DNA from: Flavobacterium sp. BFFFF1
GTDB lineage: Bacteria > Bacteroidota > Bacteroidia > Flavobacteriales > Flavobacteriaceae
Direction: 5' to 3'
Assembly (NCBI RefSeq): GCF_002256285.1
Contig: NZ_NKJE01000015.1
Coordinates: 40,009-104,008, forward strand
DNA length: 64,000 nt
A program made the position numbers and the translations under genes. Below, in pieces: positions 17,819-27,301 of this stretch; within the stretch, counting starts at the first letter, position 1; every line of letters starts with the position of its first letter. The notes below the pieces were generated by a model, which saw nothing but the letters and a program-made list of their open reading frames with translations, did no database searches and had not been told where the DNA came from.

Positions 17819-18433
17819 TTACTGTCTCTCTAACGCCGGCAAATACCACTTGAATCTCACCGCCATAAGCCTTAGGGCGATAATAACCGATGAAGTGGCC
17901 AGATATACACAGTCTTTGTCGAAACCGAAATGCCGCATCCCGAAAAACACCGTGCCGCCGATTATACAAATCGTAGCGTAAATCTCACGTCGGAAAATAA
18001 CCGGAATTTCATTGCACAAAATATCGCGGATCACCCCGCCGAAACTCGCAGACATGGTCCCGAGCGCGATGCAGATGACCGGATGAAGTCCCACGCTGAT
18101 CCCTTTCTCAATCCCCACGAGCGTGAAAACGCCCAACCCGATGGTATCGAACAGAAAAAGTGACACCCGAAGGCGGTCCAGTTTCTTTCGAAAAATAACA
18201 GCGAGAAAAAAACCAAAAGTAATCAGGTATACATAGTTCAGGTCGAGCATCCACCCGACAGGTGTGCGCCCAATCATAATGTCGCGCAGCGTTCCGCCAC
18301 CCACCGCGGTGACAAAAGCAATAATATATACCCCAAAAGGATCCAGCTTTTTATTCATCGCAGTCAAGGCGCCGGAAACGGCAAATGCCGAGGTCCCAAT
18401 CACATCAAGCAGGTAAAAGACGTTTGACTCCAT
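17819..18433 (-). CDS. TRIC-family (UPF0126/YicG-like) membrane channel
   Basis: A 204-residue protein with seven hydrophobic segments in two repeated halves. Each half carries the TRIC glycine signature: ITAVGGGTLRD-like AVGGGTLRDIMIGRTPVGW in the first, and ASFGGVIRDILCNEIPVIF in the second. Bacterial TRIC proteins form trimeric monovalent-cation channels in the inner membrane. Length and repeat pattern are normal. Its ATG shares a base with the stop of the RDD gene (TAATG), so both are read from one minus-strand transcript. A link to the envelope cluster next door is only positional. Confidence 0.9.
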   Translation of the reverse strand: MESNVFYLLDVIGTSAFAVSGALTAMNKKLDPFGVYIIAFVTAVGGGTLRDIMIGRTPVGWMLDLNYVYLITFGFFLAVIFRKKLDRLRVSLFLFDTIGLGVFTLVGIEKGISVGLHPVICIALGTMSASFGGVIRDILCNEIPVIFRREIYATICIIGGTVFFGMRHFGFDKDCVYLATSSVIIALRLMAVRFKWYLPALERQ

Positions 18434-19176
18434 TACATGTTTCGGGTGTAGTAATTATAGTCCTTAAGGACAATCGCTACGAATATTTCGTCGCTGCCAG
18501 ATTGGTTCCTGATTCCGGTAACCTGTTCTATTTTCATACAAAGCCTGCTGAAAATATGGTAATCCCGGTCCTTCAGCGCCACCTGGTACGTTTCTTTGAT
18601 AATTCGGATGTCGTTATCGGTAAGCTTAATCACTCCGGGATAAGTTGGAACGTACTCGGCATCAATTTCCTCAAGGATTGTGCTGTCGATGGTAACATTA
18701 CTTTTCAGTGTGATAACCGCAGTACCGGCTGCCATATCACCCAATCGCTGCGTTTTGTCACTTACCAGCGAGGCGATAAGCCCCACTAATCCAAATGCAA
18801 AAAACAAATCAATGAGCTTCATCAGCCACCGGATCAGGTAGTCCCCAAAACCCGCCTGATACCCATCAATCTTTACCACTTTAATCTTTAAAAGCCGTTT
18901 GCCCAAAGTTTGCCCTTCAAAGATACTCTCCATCAGCAACGAATAAAACATCGCCGGAAGACACAGCATAATATTCAGCGCGGCAGCAGACCAATAATCC
19001 CAGTCTGCGGTCAATCTGCCTACATGAAAAAGGTCCATTACCAACCAGAAAATGAAGGTGAGGTATGCCGTGAGAATCAACAGGTCGATGCAAAGTGCGA
19101 GGATCCGGACCCCTAAGGACGCCGAGCTGAAATTAATATTAACATTCTGTGTCGTGGTAATCGATAATTGCGTCAT
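18433..19176 (-). CDS. RDD family membrane protein
   Basis: A 247-residue protein whose N-terminal 150 residues form the RDD domain. It has SLGVRILALCIDLLILTAYL (the R and D residues of the family name), a second and third helix, and FEGQTLGKRLLKIKVVKIDG. The last 90 residues are cytoplasmic and charged (DRDYHIFSRLCMKIEQVTG). RDD proteins are often found with SpoIIM, MoxR and DUF58 genes in Bacteroidetes, exactly as here, and some are proposed Na+/H+ antiporters; the role here is unknown. It is divergent from the SpoIIM gene, with only 20 bases between their starts. Confidence 0.88.
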   Translation of the reverse strand: MTQLSITTTQNVNINFSSASLGVRILALCIDLLILTAYLTFIFWLVMDLFHVGRLTADWDYWSAAALNIMLCLPAMFYSLLMESIFEGQTLGKRLLKIKVVKIDGYQAGFGDYLIRWLMKLIDLFFAFGLVGLIASLVSDKTQRLGDMAAGTAVITLKSNVTIDSTILEEIDAEYVPTYPGVIKLTDNDIRIIKETYQVALKDRDYHIFSRLCMKIEQVTGIRNQSGSDEIFVAIVLKDYNYYTRNM

Positions 19177-19196
19177 ATTTTCTATTTTAGCCAGCG

Positions 19197-20177
19197 ATGA
19201 GAGAAGTTTCGTTTATTAAACAAAATAAAGAAAAATGGCTTGACTTTGAGCAGGTCATTTTTGGCAAAACTAAGAAAAATCCTGATGAGATCGCGAGTCT
19301 TTATATCCACCTGATAAATGACCTCTCGTATGCACAGACGTATTACCCAAAAAGTAAGACCGTCGTCTACCTGAATTACCTCGCCTCGAGGATTTACCAG
19401 AAAATCTATAAAACCAAACGGCAGGATTCGAACAGGCTGGTTTACTTCTTCAAAACAGAAGTCCCTTTGGTGCTTTATGAATACCGGCGCTATTTGTTGT
19501 TTGCCTTTGTGTTTTTTTTCCTTACGTTCGGAATCGGTGTCATCTCAGCGATGTATGACGACACCTTTACGAGGCTCATCCTGGGCGATGAATACGTGAA
19601 TACCACATTGGAGAATATTAAAAACGGAGACCCATTGGCCGTTTATAAAAGCGGAAGCCATCTCGGCAGTTTTATTGCGATCACCATGAACAACCTCAAA
19701 GTCGGTGCGATGTGTTTTGTATACGGAATTACCTGCGGCCTGATGACTTTTTACATGTCGTCGTACAATGCCGTGATGATTGGCTCATTCCAGTACTTTT
19801 TTTACCAGCATGGTGTGTTTTGGCAAAGTGTGCGCGGTATCTGGATCCACGGTTCGATGGAAGTATTCGGAATTGTCATTGAAACAGCAGCGGGATTTAT
19901 ACTCGGCGCGTCGATTTTATTCCCAAAAACCTATTCGCGGATGAATTCCCTGAAAATTGGGTTTAAAAGCAGCCTCAAGATCTTTCTCGCGACGGTACCT
20001 TTTACGATCGCAGCGGGGTTTCTCGAAGGTTTTGTAACCCGCTACAGCATTGTCATGCCAAACTGGCTCAGCGTACTGATCATTTTGTCCACGTTATCGT
20101 TGATATCATTCTATTTTTTGGTATATCCTTTCATTGTAAACAAAAAAGTAAATACAGCACATGTTCGACCTTTATAA
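19197..20177 (+). CDS. SpoIIM/DUF95 family integral membrane protein
   Basis: A 326-residue protein with an N-terminal cytoplasmic part of about 95 residues (EVSFIKQNKEKWLDFEQVIF) and five to six membrane helices. These include MCFVYGITCGLMTFYMSSYN and the family's IHGSMEVFGIVIETAAGF, matching the HG-x-E-x7-E type pattern of SpoIIM-like proteins. The function outside sporulation is unknown. In non-sporulating Bacteroidetes this gene always seems to head a MoxR/DUF58 cluster, as here. It overlaps the next membrane gene by 17 bases, so a long operon to about 25449 is likely. Confidence 0.88.
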   Translation: MREVSFIKQNKEKWLDFEQVIFGKTKKNPDEIASLYIHLINDLSYAQTYYPKSKTVVYLNYLASRIYQKIYKTKRQDSNRLVYFFKTEVPLVLYEYRRYLLFAFVFFFLTFGIGVISAMYDDTFTRLILGDEYVNTTLENIKNGDPLAVYKSGSHLGSFIAITMNNLKVGAMCFVYGITCGLMTFYMSSYNAVMIGSFQYFFYQHGVFWQSVRGIWIHGSMEVFGIVIETAAGFILGASILFPKTYSRMNSLKIGFKSSLKIFLATVPFTIAAGFLEGFVTRYSIVMPNWLSVLIILSTLSLISFYFLVYPFIVNKKVNTAHVRPL

Positions 20178-21111
20178 AAAGCGGAAATTCGGGGACTACA
20201 TCTCCGACAGCATTACGTTTATACGAACGTTTGCAAAACATTATTTTGGTAATTATTTCGCCATCAATGGGGTATTTTTAATGATTCTTGCTGTAGGCTG
20301 CTATTTTTTGATGGAAATCCTGATGAATGCGATTTTTGCCATGGCGCGACAAGGGCAATCCCAACTGCTTTGGAACGATTACCTCAATGGTTCCGGGGGA
20401 TTGATCATCACGACGTTCATCATCACGTTGCTGATGATTATTTTGTTGTCGCTTTGCAGTTTTACTTACACTGTTGTCTATTTTGAACTTGTCGATAAGC
20501 ACAAAGGCAATGATTTCACCCGCAAAGAAATCCGTGCTGTGTTTAAAACCCATATTGGGAGGATGTTCCTGTTCTTCCTGCTATCCCTGATCACCATATT
20601 TCCGATATTGATTCTGTTTTTCATGGCAGCAACCGCGCTGAGTTTTATGGTGATTGGCATCCCGCTTTTGGTGATTTTCGGCCCGTCAATGCTGGCCTGG
20701 GTTAGCCTGAGTTATTACGAATATTTACTCAACCGACAAATTGGCTACTTCGGCGCCTTGAGCCACGGACTGGAAATGGTACGGAACAGTTTCTTAGCCA
20801 TCACCGGTGCCACACTGATCATCACCATCATCATCCAGATATTGCAGTCCGCAGTGACGATGATTCCATACGTCATTGGAATTATTATGTTTATGGTGTC
20901 TACAGATTCCGGAAATGTTGCGCCAAATCAGGAAACCTTCAGTATGATTTCCGTGATGATGGCCATTATTTTTGTAATTTCAATCGTTGCCGGGTATTTT
21001 TTCAACAACCTGATGATCGTCAGCCAGGGCATCATTTATTACACGGCGAAAGAAAACGAAACCAACAATTCCGCACACATGGAAATTGATAATATTGGAA
21101 CTTTTGAGTAG
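20161..21111 (+). CDS. Polytopic membrane protein in the MoxR/DUF58 cluster
   Basis: A 316-residue protein with six strongly hydrophobic segments, starting FDLYKKRKFGDYISDSITF. I cannot assign a family by motif, though its arrangement resembles DUF4013-type proteins. The short N-terminal soluble part plus helices arranged in two groups, with charged loops such as DKHKGNDFTRKEIRAVFKTH, suggests an inner membrane component working with SpoIIM and DUF4129 proteins. It overlaps both neighbours (17 and 26 bases), which is strong evidence for co-translation. Confidence 0.8.
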   Translation: MFDLYKKRKFGDYISDSITFIRTFAKHYFGNYFAINGVFLMILAVGCYFLMEILMNAIFAMARQGQSQLLWNDYLNGSGGLIITTFIITLLMIILLSLCSFTYTVVYFELVDKHKGNDFTRKEIRAVFKTHIGRMFLFFLLSLITIFPILILFFMAATALSFMVIGIPLLVIFGPSMLAWVSLSYYEYLLNRQIGYFGALSHGLEMVRNSFLAITGATLIITIIIQILQSAVTMIPYVIGIIMFMVSTDSGNVAPNQETFSMISVMMAIIFVISIVAGYFFNNLMIVSQGIIYYTAKENETNNSAHMEIDNIGTFE

Positions 21112-21853
21112 ATTCCTGTGCATACTTTTAGTTTTGATGATTTCCTTTTCAGGAAATGCATTGGCATTGGCGCCGATTGAAGCGAAAACAGAAATCACAC
21201 AAGCGAAACAGAAACCGATAAAGACCGATCAGTCAGACCTACAGAAAGTCAAATTCGGAGACCTAAAAGAAAAATATAGTGGTGCAGACTTTATCTACGA
21301 GAAACGCTCTGCGAAAAAAAATGCCTGGGACCGTTTTGTGGAATGGTTCAATGGCCTTTTTGAAAGCAATACCAGTAAAAATACCCAAGACACTATTGAT
21401 ATGGTGAAGACGTTTGGGGCGGGTTTATTGATATTATTCGTGGTTTTCCTGATTGTAAAATCGGTGATGAATAAGGAAGGACGCTGGATTTTCGGGAAAA
21501 ACTCCGATAAGGGCATCATCCGTCATGAGGAAATTGAAAAAAATCTACTGCTTGTCGATTTTGAAAAACTGATTCGCGAGACCAAAATCTCCGGTGAACG
21601 ACGGCTTACGATCCGGTATTATTACCTGTTCCTATTGAAAAAAATGGCGACACAGGGATTTATCGCCTGGGATCCTGAAAAAACCAACTCCGATTACCTT
21701 CGGGAACTTGTGGACCCGCAGTTAAAAACGAAGTTTGACTATCTGTCTTACCTGTACAATTACATTTGGTACGGTGAATTCGAAATTGATGAAGACGCAT
21801 TGCAGCGCGCGGAGCAGGCTTTTGAGCAAACGATTAAATCGATGCCGTTATGA
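21086..21853 (+). CDS. DUF4129 domain protein
   Basis: A 255-residue protein. The ORF opens at TTG 21086 and gives a reasonable signal peptide (FLCILLVLMISFSGNALA). An internal ATG at 21137 would leave the leader too short. A periplasmic stretch follows, then one membrane helix near residue 110-130 (GAGLLILFVVFLIVKSVMNK). The C-terminal cytoplasmic DUF4129 region has RRLTIRYYYLFLLKKMATQG, FIAWDPEKTNSDYLREL and YIWYGEFEIDE. DUF4129 domains accompany MoxR and DUF58 genes and transglutaminase-like proteins; their role is not established. It shares an ATGA overlap with the next gene. Confidence 0.82.
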   Translation: MIILELLSRFLCILLVLMISFSGNALALAPIEAKTEITQAKQKPIKTDQSDLQKVKFGDLKEKYSGADFIYEKRSAKKNAWDRFVEWFNGLFESNTSKNTQDTIDMVKTFGAGLLILFVVFLIVKSVMNKEGRWIFGKNSDKGIIRHEEIEKNLLLVDFEKLIRETKISGERRLTIRYYYLFLLKKMATQGFIAWDPEKTNSDYLRELVDPQLKTKFDYLSYLYNYIWYGEFEIDEDALQRAEQAFEQTIKSMPL

Positions 21854-23052
21854 ACCGGACGCTAAAGATATACATCGGGCTTATCGTACTTATGGTCGTT
21901 CTTGTTGCGTTTTTGGACAGCACAAAACCGAAACCCGTGGACTGGAGCCCGACCTATCGAATAGAAGATAAAATTCCGTTCGGGCTTTATATTTTCGACA
22001 AAGAACTTCCAGAGCTATTCGACGGCAAGAAAGTAACAAAGGTAAATTCCACGCCGTACGAGTATTTTGGCAATGACTATCAGGAAGATACCTTAGGAAG
22101 CTACTACTACCACCCTGAGCAGACATTCCTGTCAATCTCTGAAAAACCCATATCCGACAAGCAGTCTGAAATGATGCTGCTTCGTTTCGTTGCGGGAGGA
22201 AATCACGCCTTTATCAGCTCCAAAGGCATCTCCCGATACCTGATGGACACGCTGAAACTCGATCAGGAAATGGATTTTCAATACGCAAAAGACGTTGTAA
22301 ACTGGGTGGGTAATCCAAAACTGGGAACCAAAAAATATAAAATCACTGAAGGGCTTGGCAACGTATATTTTTCAAAGATTGATACGCTCACGACAACGGT
22401 GCTGGGCTATCAAAGTGGCGATACTGCAAGGGTGAACTTTATAAAAGTCCCTTTCCACAAGGGCTATTTCTTACTCCACACCCAGCCTGCCGCTTTCACG
22501 AATTTTCACTTGCTGAAAGACGACCATGCTGCTTATGCGGAAAAAGTGTTGTCGTACCTTCCGAAGAAGGACATTGTGTGGTTTATGAAAGGCAACACGC
22601 GGCCAAATGTTTCGAATTCGATATTTCGTTTTATCCTCACCAACCAGCAGCTCTCATGGGCGTGGTATATTTTCCTTGGTGGCTTGCTGGTGTTCCTTAT
22701 TTTCAATGCCAAAAGGCGCCAGCGGATCGTTCCCATTATCCCACCGGTGACCAATACGACCATCGACTTCGCAAAAACAATCGGAAACCTGTATTTTCAG
22801 GAAGGGGATCACGATAATCTTATCGATAAAAAAATAATCTACTTTCTTGAAAAGCTAAGGCAGGATTATCTGATGGACACTGCCGTTCTCGACGATAAAT
22901 TTATCACCAGGCTACAACTGAAATCCGGAAAAAAACTGGAAGACATTCAAAATGTCGTTTACCTCATCAACAACCACCGAAAGAAATATTATACCGCCAC
23001 TGAAAGTGACTTGATTGCGATCAGCCAGGCCATTGAAAAAATAGTTAGTTAA
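21850..23052 (+). CDS. DUF4350 domain protein
   Basis: A 400-residue protein with an N-terminal membrane anchor (LKIYIGLIVLMVVLVAFLD) and an extracytoplasmic DUF4350-type domain starting IPFGLYIFDKELPELF. Around residues 100-220 this includes MMLLRFVAGGNHAFISSKGI, which resembles a GATase-like fold. A second helix near 270 (WAWYIFLGGLLVFLIFNAK) leads into a cytoplasmic tail (FAKTIGNLYFQEGDHDNLID). The DUF4350 domain is a regular partner of MoxR ATPases, but its biochemical role is unknown. It is coupled by ATGA to DUF4129 upstream and by TAATG to MoxR downstream. Confidence 0.82.
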   Translation: MNRTLKIYIGLIVLMVVLVAFLDSTKPKPVDWSPTYRIEDKIPFGLYIFDKELPELFDGKKVTKVNSTPYEYFGNDYQEDTLGSYYYHPEQTFLSISEKPISDKQSEMMLLRFVAGGNHAFISSKGISRYLMDTLKLDQEMDFQYAKDVVNWVGNPKLGTKKYKITEGLGNVYFSKIDTLTTTVLGYQSGDTARVNFIKVPFHKGYFLLHTQPAAFTNFHLLKDDHAAYAEKVLSYLPKKDIVWFMKGNTRPNVSNSIFRFILTNQQLSWAWYIFLGGLLVFLIFNAKRRQRIVPIIPPVTNTTIDFAKTIGNLYFQEGDHDNLIDKKIIYFLEKLRQDYLMDTAVLDDKFITRLQLKSGKKLEDIQNVVYLINNHRKKYYTATESDLIAISQAIEKIVS

Positions 23053-24101
23053 TGCCGAAAGGCCACAAAATACAAATCGATATGGAAAATTTTGAAAATG
23101 AGTCCGAAAGCCAAAAACCAGTTGCTGAAAACATCAACTTCGAGTCACGCCTGGACCTGAAGAAATTGCAGGACGGCATTGCTGCAGTGAAAGCGGAACT
23201 CTCGTCTGTGATTGTAGGGCAGCAAAAAATGATTGACCAGTTGCTTGTCGCCATCATGTCAAACGGGCACGTGTTGCTCGAAGGCGTGCCTGGCGTAGCC
23301 AAAACGATTACGGCAAAACTGCTGGCGCGCACCTTAAGCATCGATTTCGGAAGGATTCAGTTTACACCGGATTTGATGCCTTCAGATATATTGGGTACCT
23401 CTGTATTTGATCTAAAGAAATCTGAATTCGAATTTAAGAAAGGCCCTGTTTTCTCTAACCTTATCCTAATCGATGAAATCAACCGGGCACCGGCAAAAAC
23501 GCAGGCGGCGCTATTTGAGGTCATGGAGGAAAGGCAAATTACGATTGACGCCAAAACCTACCTGATGGACACACCGTTCCTGGTTATCGCGACACAAAAC
23601 CCGATTGAGCAGGAAGGTACTTACCGGCTTCCCGAAGCCCAGCTGGATCGTTTCCTGTTCAAAATCACCATCGACTACCCGAAGCTCGAAGAAGAAATCG
23701 CGATCATCGATCGGGAGCACAAGCTGCAGGATCATGGGAAATTGGATAATATCCGCAAAATCCTCTCCGCTGCTGACATAAAGCACTACCAGACGCTGGT
23801 GAAGCAGGTTATTGTAGAACCACAACTGCTGGAGTACATCGCCAAAATCGTCATCAATACCCGCGAAAATGGCTTCCTGTATTTGGGGGCATCGCCACGG
23901 GCGTCCATTGCAATACTAAATGCTGCCAAAGGTTTCGCGGCGTTGCGCGGCCGGGATTTTGTAACGCCTGAAGACATCAAGGAAGCCGCCATACCGGTAC
24001 TGCAACACCGCGTAATCGTTACTCCGGAACGCGAAATGGAAGGCATCAGCAGCATCGAGATCATCAGGCAAATATTAGAATCGGTAGAAATACCAAGATA
24101 A
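23052..24101 (+). CDS. MoxR-family AAA+ ATPase
   Basis: A 349-residue AAA+ ATPase. It shows SSVIVGQQKMIDQLLVAIM, Walker A LLEGVPGVAKTITAKLLA, Walker B LILIDEINRAPAKTQAALFE, sensor-1 VIATQNPIEQEGTYRLPEAQ and the arginine-finger region LDRFLFKITIDYP, all family signatures. MoxR ATPases act as chaperones that insert cofactors or assemble complexes, working with von-Willebrand-type proteins such as the DUF58 protein encoded next. The ATG at 23052 overlaps the previous stop. A second ATG at 23082 (MENFENESES) would remove ten unusual residues and is an equally possible start. Confidence 0.93.
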   Translation: MPKGHKIQIDMENFENESESQKPVAENINFESRLDLKKLQDGIAAVKAELSSVIVGQQKMIDQLLVAIMSNGHVLLEGVPGVAKTITAKLLARTLSIDFGRIQFTPDLMPSDILGTSVFDLKKSEFEFKKGPVFSNLILIDEINRAPAKTQAALFEVMEERQITIDAKTYLMDTPFLVIATQNPIEQEGTYRLPEAQLDRFLFKITIDYPKLEEEIAIIDREHKLQDHGKLDNIRKILSAADIKHYQTLVKQVIVEPQLLEYIAKIVINTRENGFLYLGASPRASIAILNAAKGFAALRGRDFVTPEDIKEAAIPVLQHRVIVTPEREMEGISSIEIIRQILESVEIPR

Positions 24102-24108
24102 TTTAAAG

Positions 24109-25449
24109 ATGAGGCTATTGAACTTTTTCCGGAAATTATACATCAACCACCAGTTCTTCTTTGCGCTGATGGGCTTGATGGTACTATTCGTCCTATCGTT
24201 CATTTTTCCGTTTTTATTCAATGCCACCCGTTACCTATTCTTTGCTTTGCTGTTGCTGCTACTGCTCGACATCATGATCTTATTCGTCGCCCAGCGTGGC
24301 ATCGAAGCGTCCAGAAGCATGGCCGAAAAACTGTCAAACGGCGATGAAAACCCCATCACGGTGAACATCCGTAATTTTTACACGTTTCCAATACAAATTA
24401 AATTGGTCGATGAAATTCCCTTCCAGTTCCAGGTGCGGAATTTCAACATCAACAGCACCATCAGCCCTTCCTCCGAAAAAGTAATTGTTTACCAGCTTCG
24501 TCCTACAGAACGCGGAGAGTATTTTTTTGGAAACCTCAACATCTATGTTTCGTCACCATTGCGCATCATTTCCCGGCGGTTTACTTTCAACAAAGACCAG
24601 ATGGTTCCCGTATACCCATCGTACATCCAGCTGCGGAAATACGACCTGATGGCATTTTCAAACAATTTGCTGCAATACGGTGTCAAAAGGATCCGCCGCA
24701 TTGGCCACTCGATGGAATTCGAGCAAATAAAGGAATACACGCAGGGCGATGACATCCGAACGCTCAACTGGAAAGCCACCGCGAAGAAAAATGCATTGAT
24801 GATCAACCAGTTTCAGGACGAAAAATCGCAATCGGTATACATGGTCATTGACAAAGGGCGCGTGATGAAAATGCCTTTTAACGGCCTGAGCTTACTTGAT
24901 TATGCCATTAACGCCACGTTGGTATTATCAAATGTTATCCTGAAAAAACACGATAAAGCCGGGATGCTGACTTTTTCGAAAAAGCCCGAAAACCGTGTCG
25001 TCGCTGAAAAAAGGTCTTCGCAGATGGAAAAAATCCTGCAGAGCCTTTACGGCATAAAAACCGATTTCTTTGAAAGCGATTACAGCAGGTTGTACGCCGA
25101 TATCCGCCAGCACATCAACCAGCGGAGCTTAATCATTTTATACACCAATTTTGAAAGCCTCGACGGGCTGCACCGCCAGCTTCCTTACTTAAAAGCCATT
25201 GCTAAAAGCCATTTGTTGGTGGTCATTTTCTTCAACAACACCGAACTGAACGATCTCATTGATAAAAAAGCAGATACCATCCAGCAGGTGTATGACAAAG
25301 CTATTGCCGAAAAATTTGCATTTGAAAAGCGGTTAATTGTCAACGAACTCCGAAAATACGGCATCCATTCTGTACTGACACAGCCCGAAAACCTTACGCT
25401 GGACACAATTAATAAGTACCTCGAGATTAAGGCGCGCGGAATTTTGTAG
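24109..25449 (+). CDS. DUF58 domain protein
   Basis: A 446-residue protein with two membrane helices near residues 15-65, a beta-rich segment, and the DUF58 domain. The DUF58 core is recognisable from IGHSMEFEQIKEYTQGDDIR, then TLNWKATAKKNALMINQFQD and SVYMVIDKGRVMKMPF. The last is the MIDAS-like start of a von Willebrand factor A fold, although the usual D-x-S-x-S is reduced to DKGR. The paired MoxR ATPase is seven bases upstream. Members of these clusters are linked to aerotolerance (Bat proteins) or envelope stress; the exact role is unknown. Confidence 0.9.
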   Translation: MRLLNFFRKLYINHQFFFALMGLMVLFVLSFIFPFLFNATRYLFFALLLLLLLDIMILFVAQRGIEASRSMAEKLSNGDENPITVNIRNFYTFPIQIKLVDEIPFQFQVRNFNINSTISPSSEKVIVYQLRPTERGEYFFGNLNIYVSSPLRIISRRFTFNKDQMVPVYPSYIQLRKYDLMAFSNNLLQYGVKRIRRIGHSMEFEQIKEYTQGDDIRTLNWKATAKKNALMINQFQDEKSQSVYMVIDKGRVMKMPFNGLSLLDYAINATLVLSNVILKKHDKAGMLTFSKKPENRVVAEKRSSQMEKILQSLYGIKTDFFESDYSRLYADIRQHINQRSLIILYTNFESLDGLHRQLPYLKAIAKSHLLVVIFFNNTELNDLIDKKADTIQQVYDKAIAEKFAFEKRLIVNELRKYGIHSVLTQPENLTLDTINKYLEIKARGIL

Positions 25450-25468
25450 TTTTGCTGAAACACTTCAG

Positions 25469-26458
25469 ATGATCCGCAACAATATCGATCTGGTAAACAT
25501 CGTCCTTATGGTACTGTCTATGGCGGTGGCGGTGTTCATTCCGTTCGAATTATTCCTGTTTGTTTATGCGGTGCTTGGCCCGTTGCATTATCTTACGGAA
25601 ATCAACTGGCTGCACGGAAGGAACTACTTCCTGACCCGCAAAAACGATTATTTTTTTATTTTCTTCTTCATTGGCCTGCTTTTGGTTACCAGTATTTTTC
25701 AACTGAAGGGATATTCGCCGCTGCTTATTTTCACTACTTTTTTTGGATCACTGGCGTTGCTGTTTTTCGAAAGCCGGACGAAACGATTTCTGGCGCTTAT
25801 TGGAATATTGGTGGTCGGGATGCTGTTAAACACGTTCTGTTTTTACCATTTTCGACTGGTTTTTTCGATGTTTTTACCTTCAATCGTACATGTTTTTATT
25901 TTTACAGGCTTATTCATTTTGCTTGGCGCCTTAAAGACCAGGAGCAAAATAGGCATCGCTTCAATCGTCGTATTTATAAGTTGCTCCGTCGCACTGCTGC
26001 TCATCAGCAGCAACATCAATCAGTCGTCTATCTCAGCCAATCTCATCGACAGCTACCGTATTTTCCGGAATCTGAATATCAAGATGATTGAGGTTTTTCA
26101 ATTCTTTCATTTCCCGGAAATAAAGGAGAATATCGGCAATACCAATGACAATCAACTTGTTTTCTTTTCTGATTTCGGGATAAAAATCATGCGGTTTATC
26201 GCGTTTGCATATACCTACCATTACCTGAACTGGTTTTCAAAAACATCTGTAATCCTATGGCATAAGACTTCAACCATGAAATTATTGGCTATTTTCGTGA
26301 TATGGTTTGTATCGGTCGCGCTTTACACATACAATTACAAAGTCGGACTCCAATGGCTTTACCTTTTAAGCATCGCACATGTATTGCTGGAATTTCCGCT
26401 AAACCACAAAAGTTTGATCGATATCCGCAAACAGCTGAAATCGCAGCCGTCACAGTAA
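25469..26458 (+). CDS. Polytopic membrane protein with conserved-looking histidines
   Basis: A 329-residue protein with about nine hydrophobic helices and no motif I can assign. Histidines sit inside or at the edge of helices in four places: VLGPLHYLTEINWLHG, FLPSIVHVFIFTG, IAFAYTYHYLNWFSKT and SIAHVLLEFPLNHKS. That distribution recalls membrane metal enzymes such as Brp/Blh-like oxygenases, but this is only a resemblance. It follows the DUF58 gene by 19 bases on the same strand and may end the operon. Confidence 0.7.
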   Translation: MIRNNIDLVNIVLMVLSMAVAVFIPFELFLFVYAVLGPLHYLTEINWLHGRNYFLTRKNDYFFIFFFIGLLLVTSIFQLKGYSPLLIFTTFFGSLALLFFESRTKRFLALIGILVVGMLLNTFCFYHFRLVFSMFLPSIVHVFIFTGLFILLGALKTRSKIGIASIVVFISCSVALLLISSNINQSSISANLIDSYRIFRNLNIKMIEVFQFFHFPEIKENIGNTNDNQLVFFSDFGIKIMRFIAFAYTYHYLNWFSKTSVILWHKTSTMKLLAIFVIWFVSVALYTYNYKVGLQWLYLLSIAHVLLEFPLNHKSLIDIRKQLKSQPSQ

Positions 26459-26489
26459 AAAAGTTGTATATTTAACTTAAATTATCGTT

Positions 26490-27275
26490 TTGAAACAGAT
26501 TACATCGGTACAAAATCCATTCATAAAATCGCTGGTCCTACTACAGGAAAAATCCAAAGCACGCAAACAGAGCGGGACATTCCTGATTGAAGGAAAACGC
26601 GAAATCGAACTGGCATCAAAGGGAGGCTATCACATTGAACAAGTACTTTTCTTTCCCGGAATCTGCACCGAAAGCGAGGCGCGAAAACTTGTACCGCAGG
26701 GAGATCCGATTGAAATCAATAAAGAAGTCTACCAGAAACTGGCTTACCGTGATACCACAGAAGGGGTTATTGCCATAGCGCAAACCCGCGATTATTCCCT
26801 GAACGCCCTAAAACTGAACGACAACCCTTTAATCCTGGTGGCGGAAGCACCTGAAAAACCGGGAAATATCGGTGCCCTACTTCGCACTGCGGATGCTGCG
26901 AAACTTGATGCCGTGATTATAGCCGATCCTAAAGGAGACCTGTACAACCCCAACATCATCCGCTCCAGTGTAGGTTGCCTTTTTACAAACCAAATTGCAA
27001 CAGGAACTTCCGATGAAGTGATTGCATTCCTTCACCGCCATAACATTGCGATCTATTGTGCCACGCTTCAGGATTCGACATTGTACCACACACAGGATTA
27101 CACCACCCCATCAGCACTCGTAGTCGGTACGGAAGCAACCGGCCTTTCCCAGCCCTGGCGCGACGCTGCGACACAAAATATCATTATCCCGATGCAGGGC
27201 GAAATTGATTCCATGAACGTATCGGTTGCCGCTGCGATACTGATATTTGAAGCCAAGAGGCAACGGGGTTTTTAA
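26490..27275 (+). CDS. TrmH/SpoU-family RNA 2'-O-methyltransferase
   Basis: A 261-residue enzyme that begins at TTG 26490 (KQITSVQNPFIKSLVLLQEK, the family's typical N-terminal RNA-binding domain). The C-terminal SPOUT domain carries motif 1 APEKPGNIGALLRTADAA, motif 2 LVVGTEATGLSQPW and motif 3 IIPMQGEIDSMNVSVAAAI. These bind SAM in the trefoil knot. It probably methylates a ribose of rRNA or tRNA; the target nucleotide is not readable from sequence. It lies between a membrane protein and a serine hydrolase without obvious functional links. Confidence 0.92.
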   Translation: MKQITSVQNPFIKSLVLLQEKSKARKQSGTFLIEGKREIELASKGGYHIEQVLFFPGICTESEARKLVPQGDPIEINKEVYQKLAYRDTTEGVIAIAQTRDYSLNALKLNDNPLILVAEAPEKPGNIGALLRTADAAKLDAVIIADPKGDLYNPNIIRSSVGCLFTNQIATGTSDEVIAFLHRHNIAIYCATLQDSTLYHTQDYTTPSALVVGTEATGLSQPWRDAATQNIIIPMQGEIDSMNVSVAAAILIFEAKRQRGF

Positions 27276-27301
27276 TAATGTCGAATTTATAATTTTAATT
27301 T

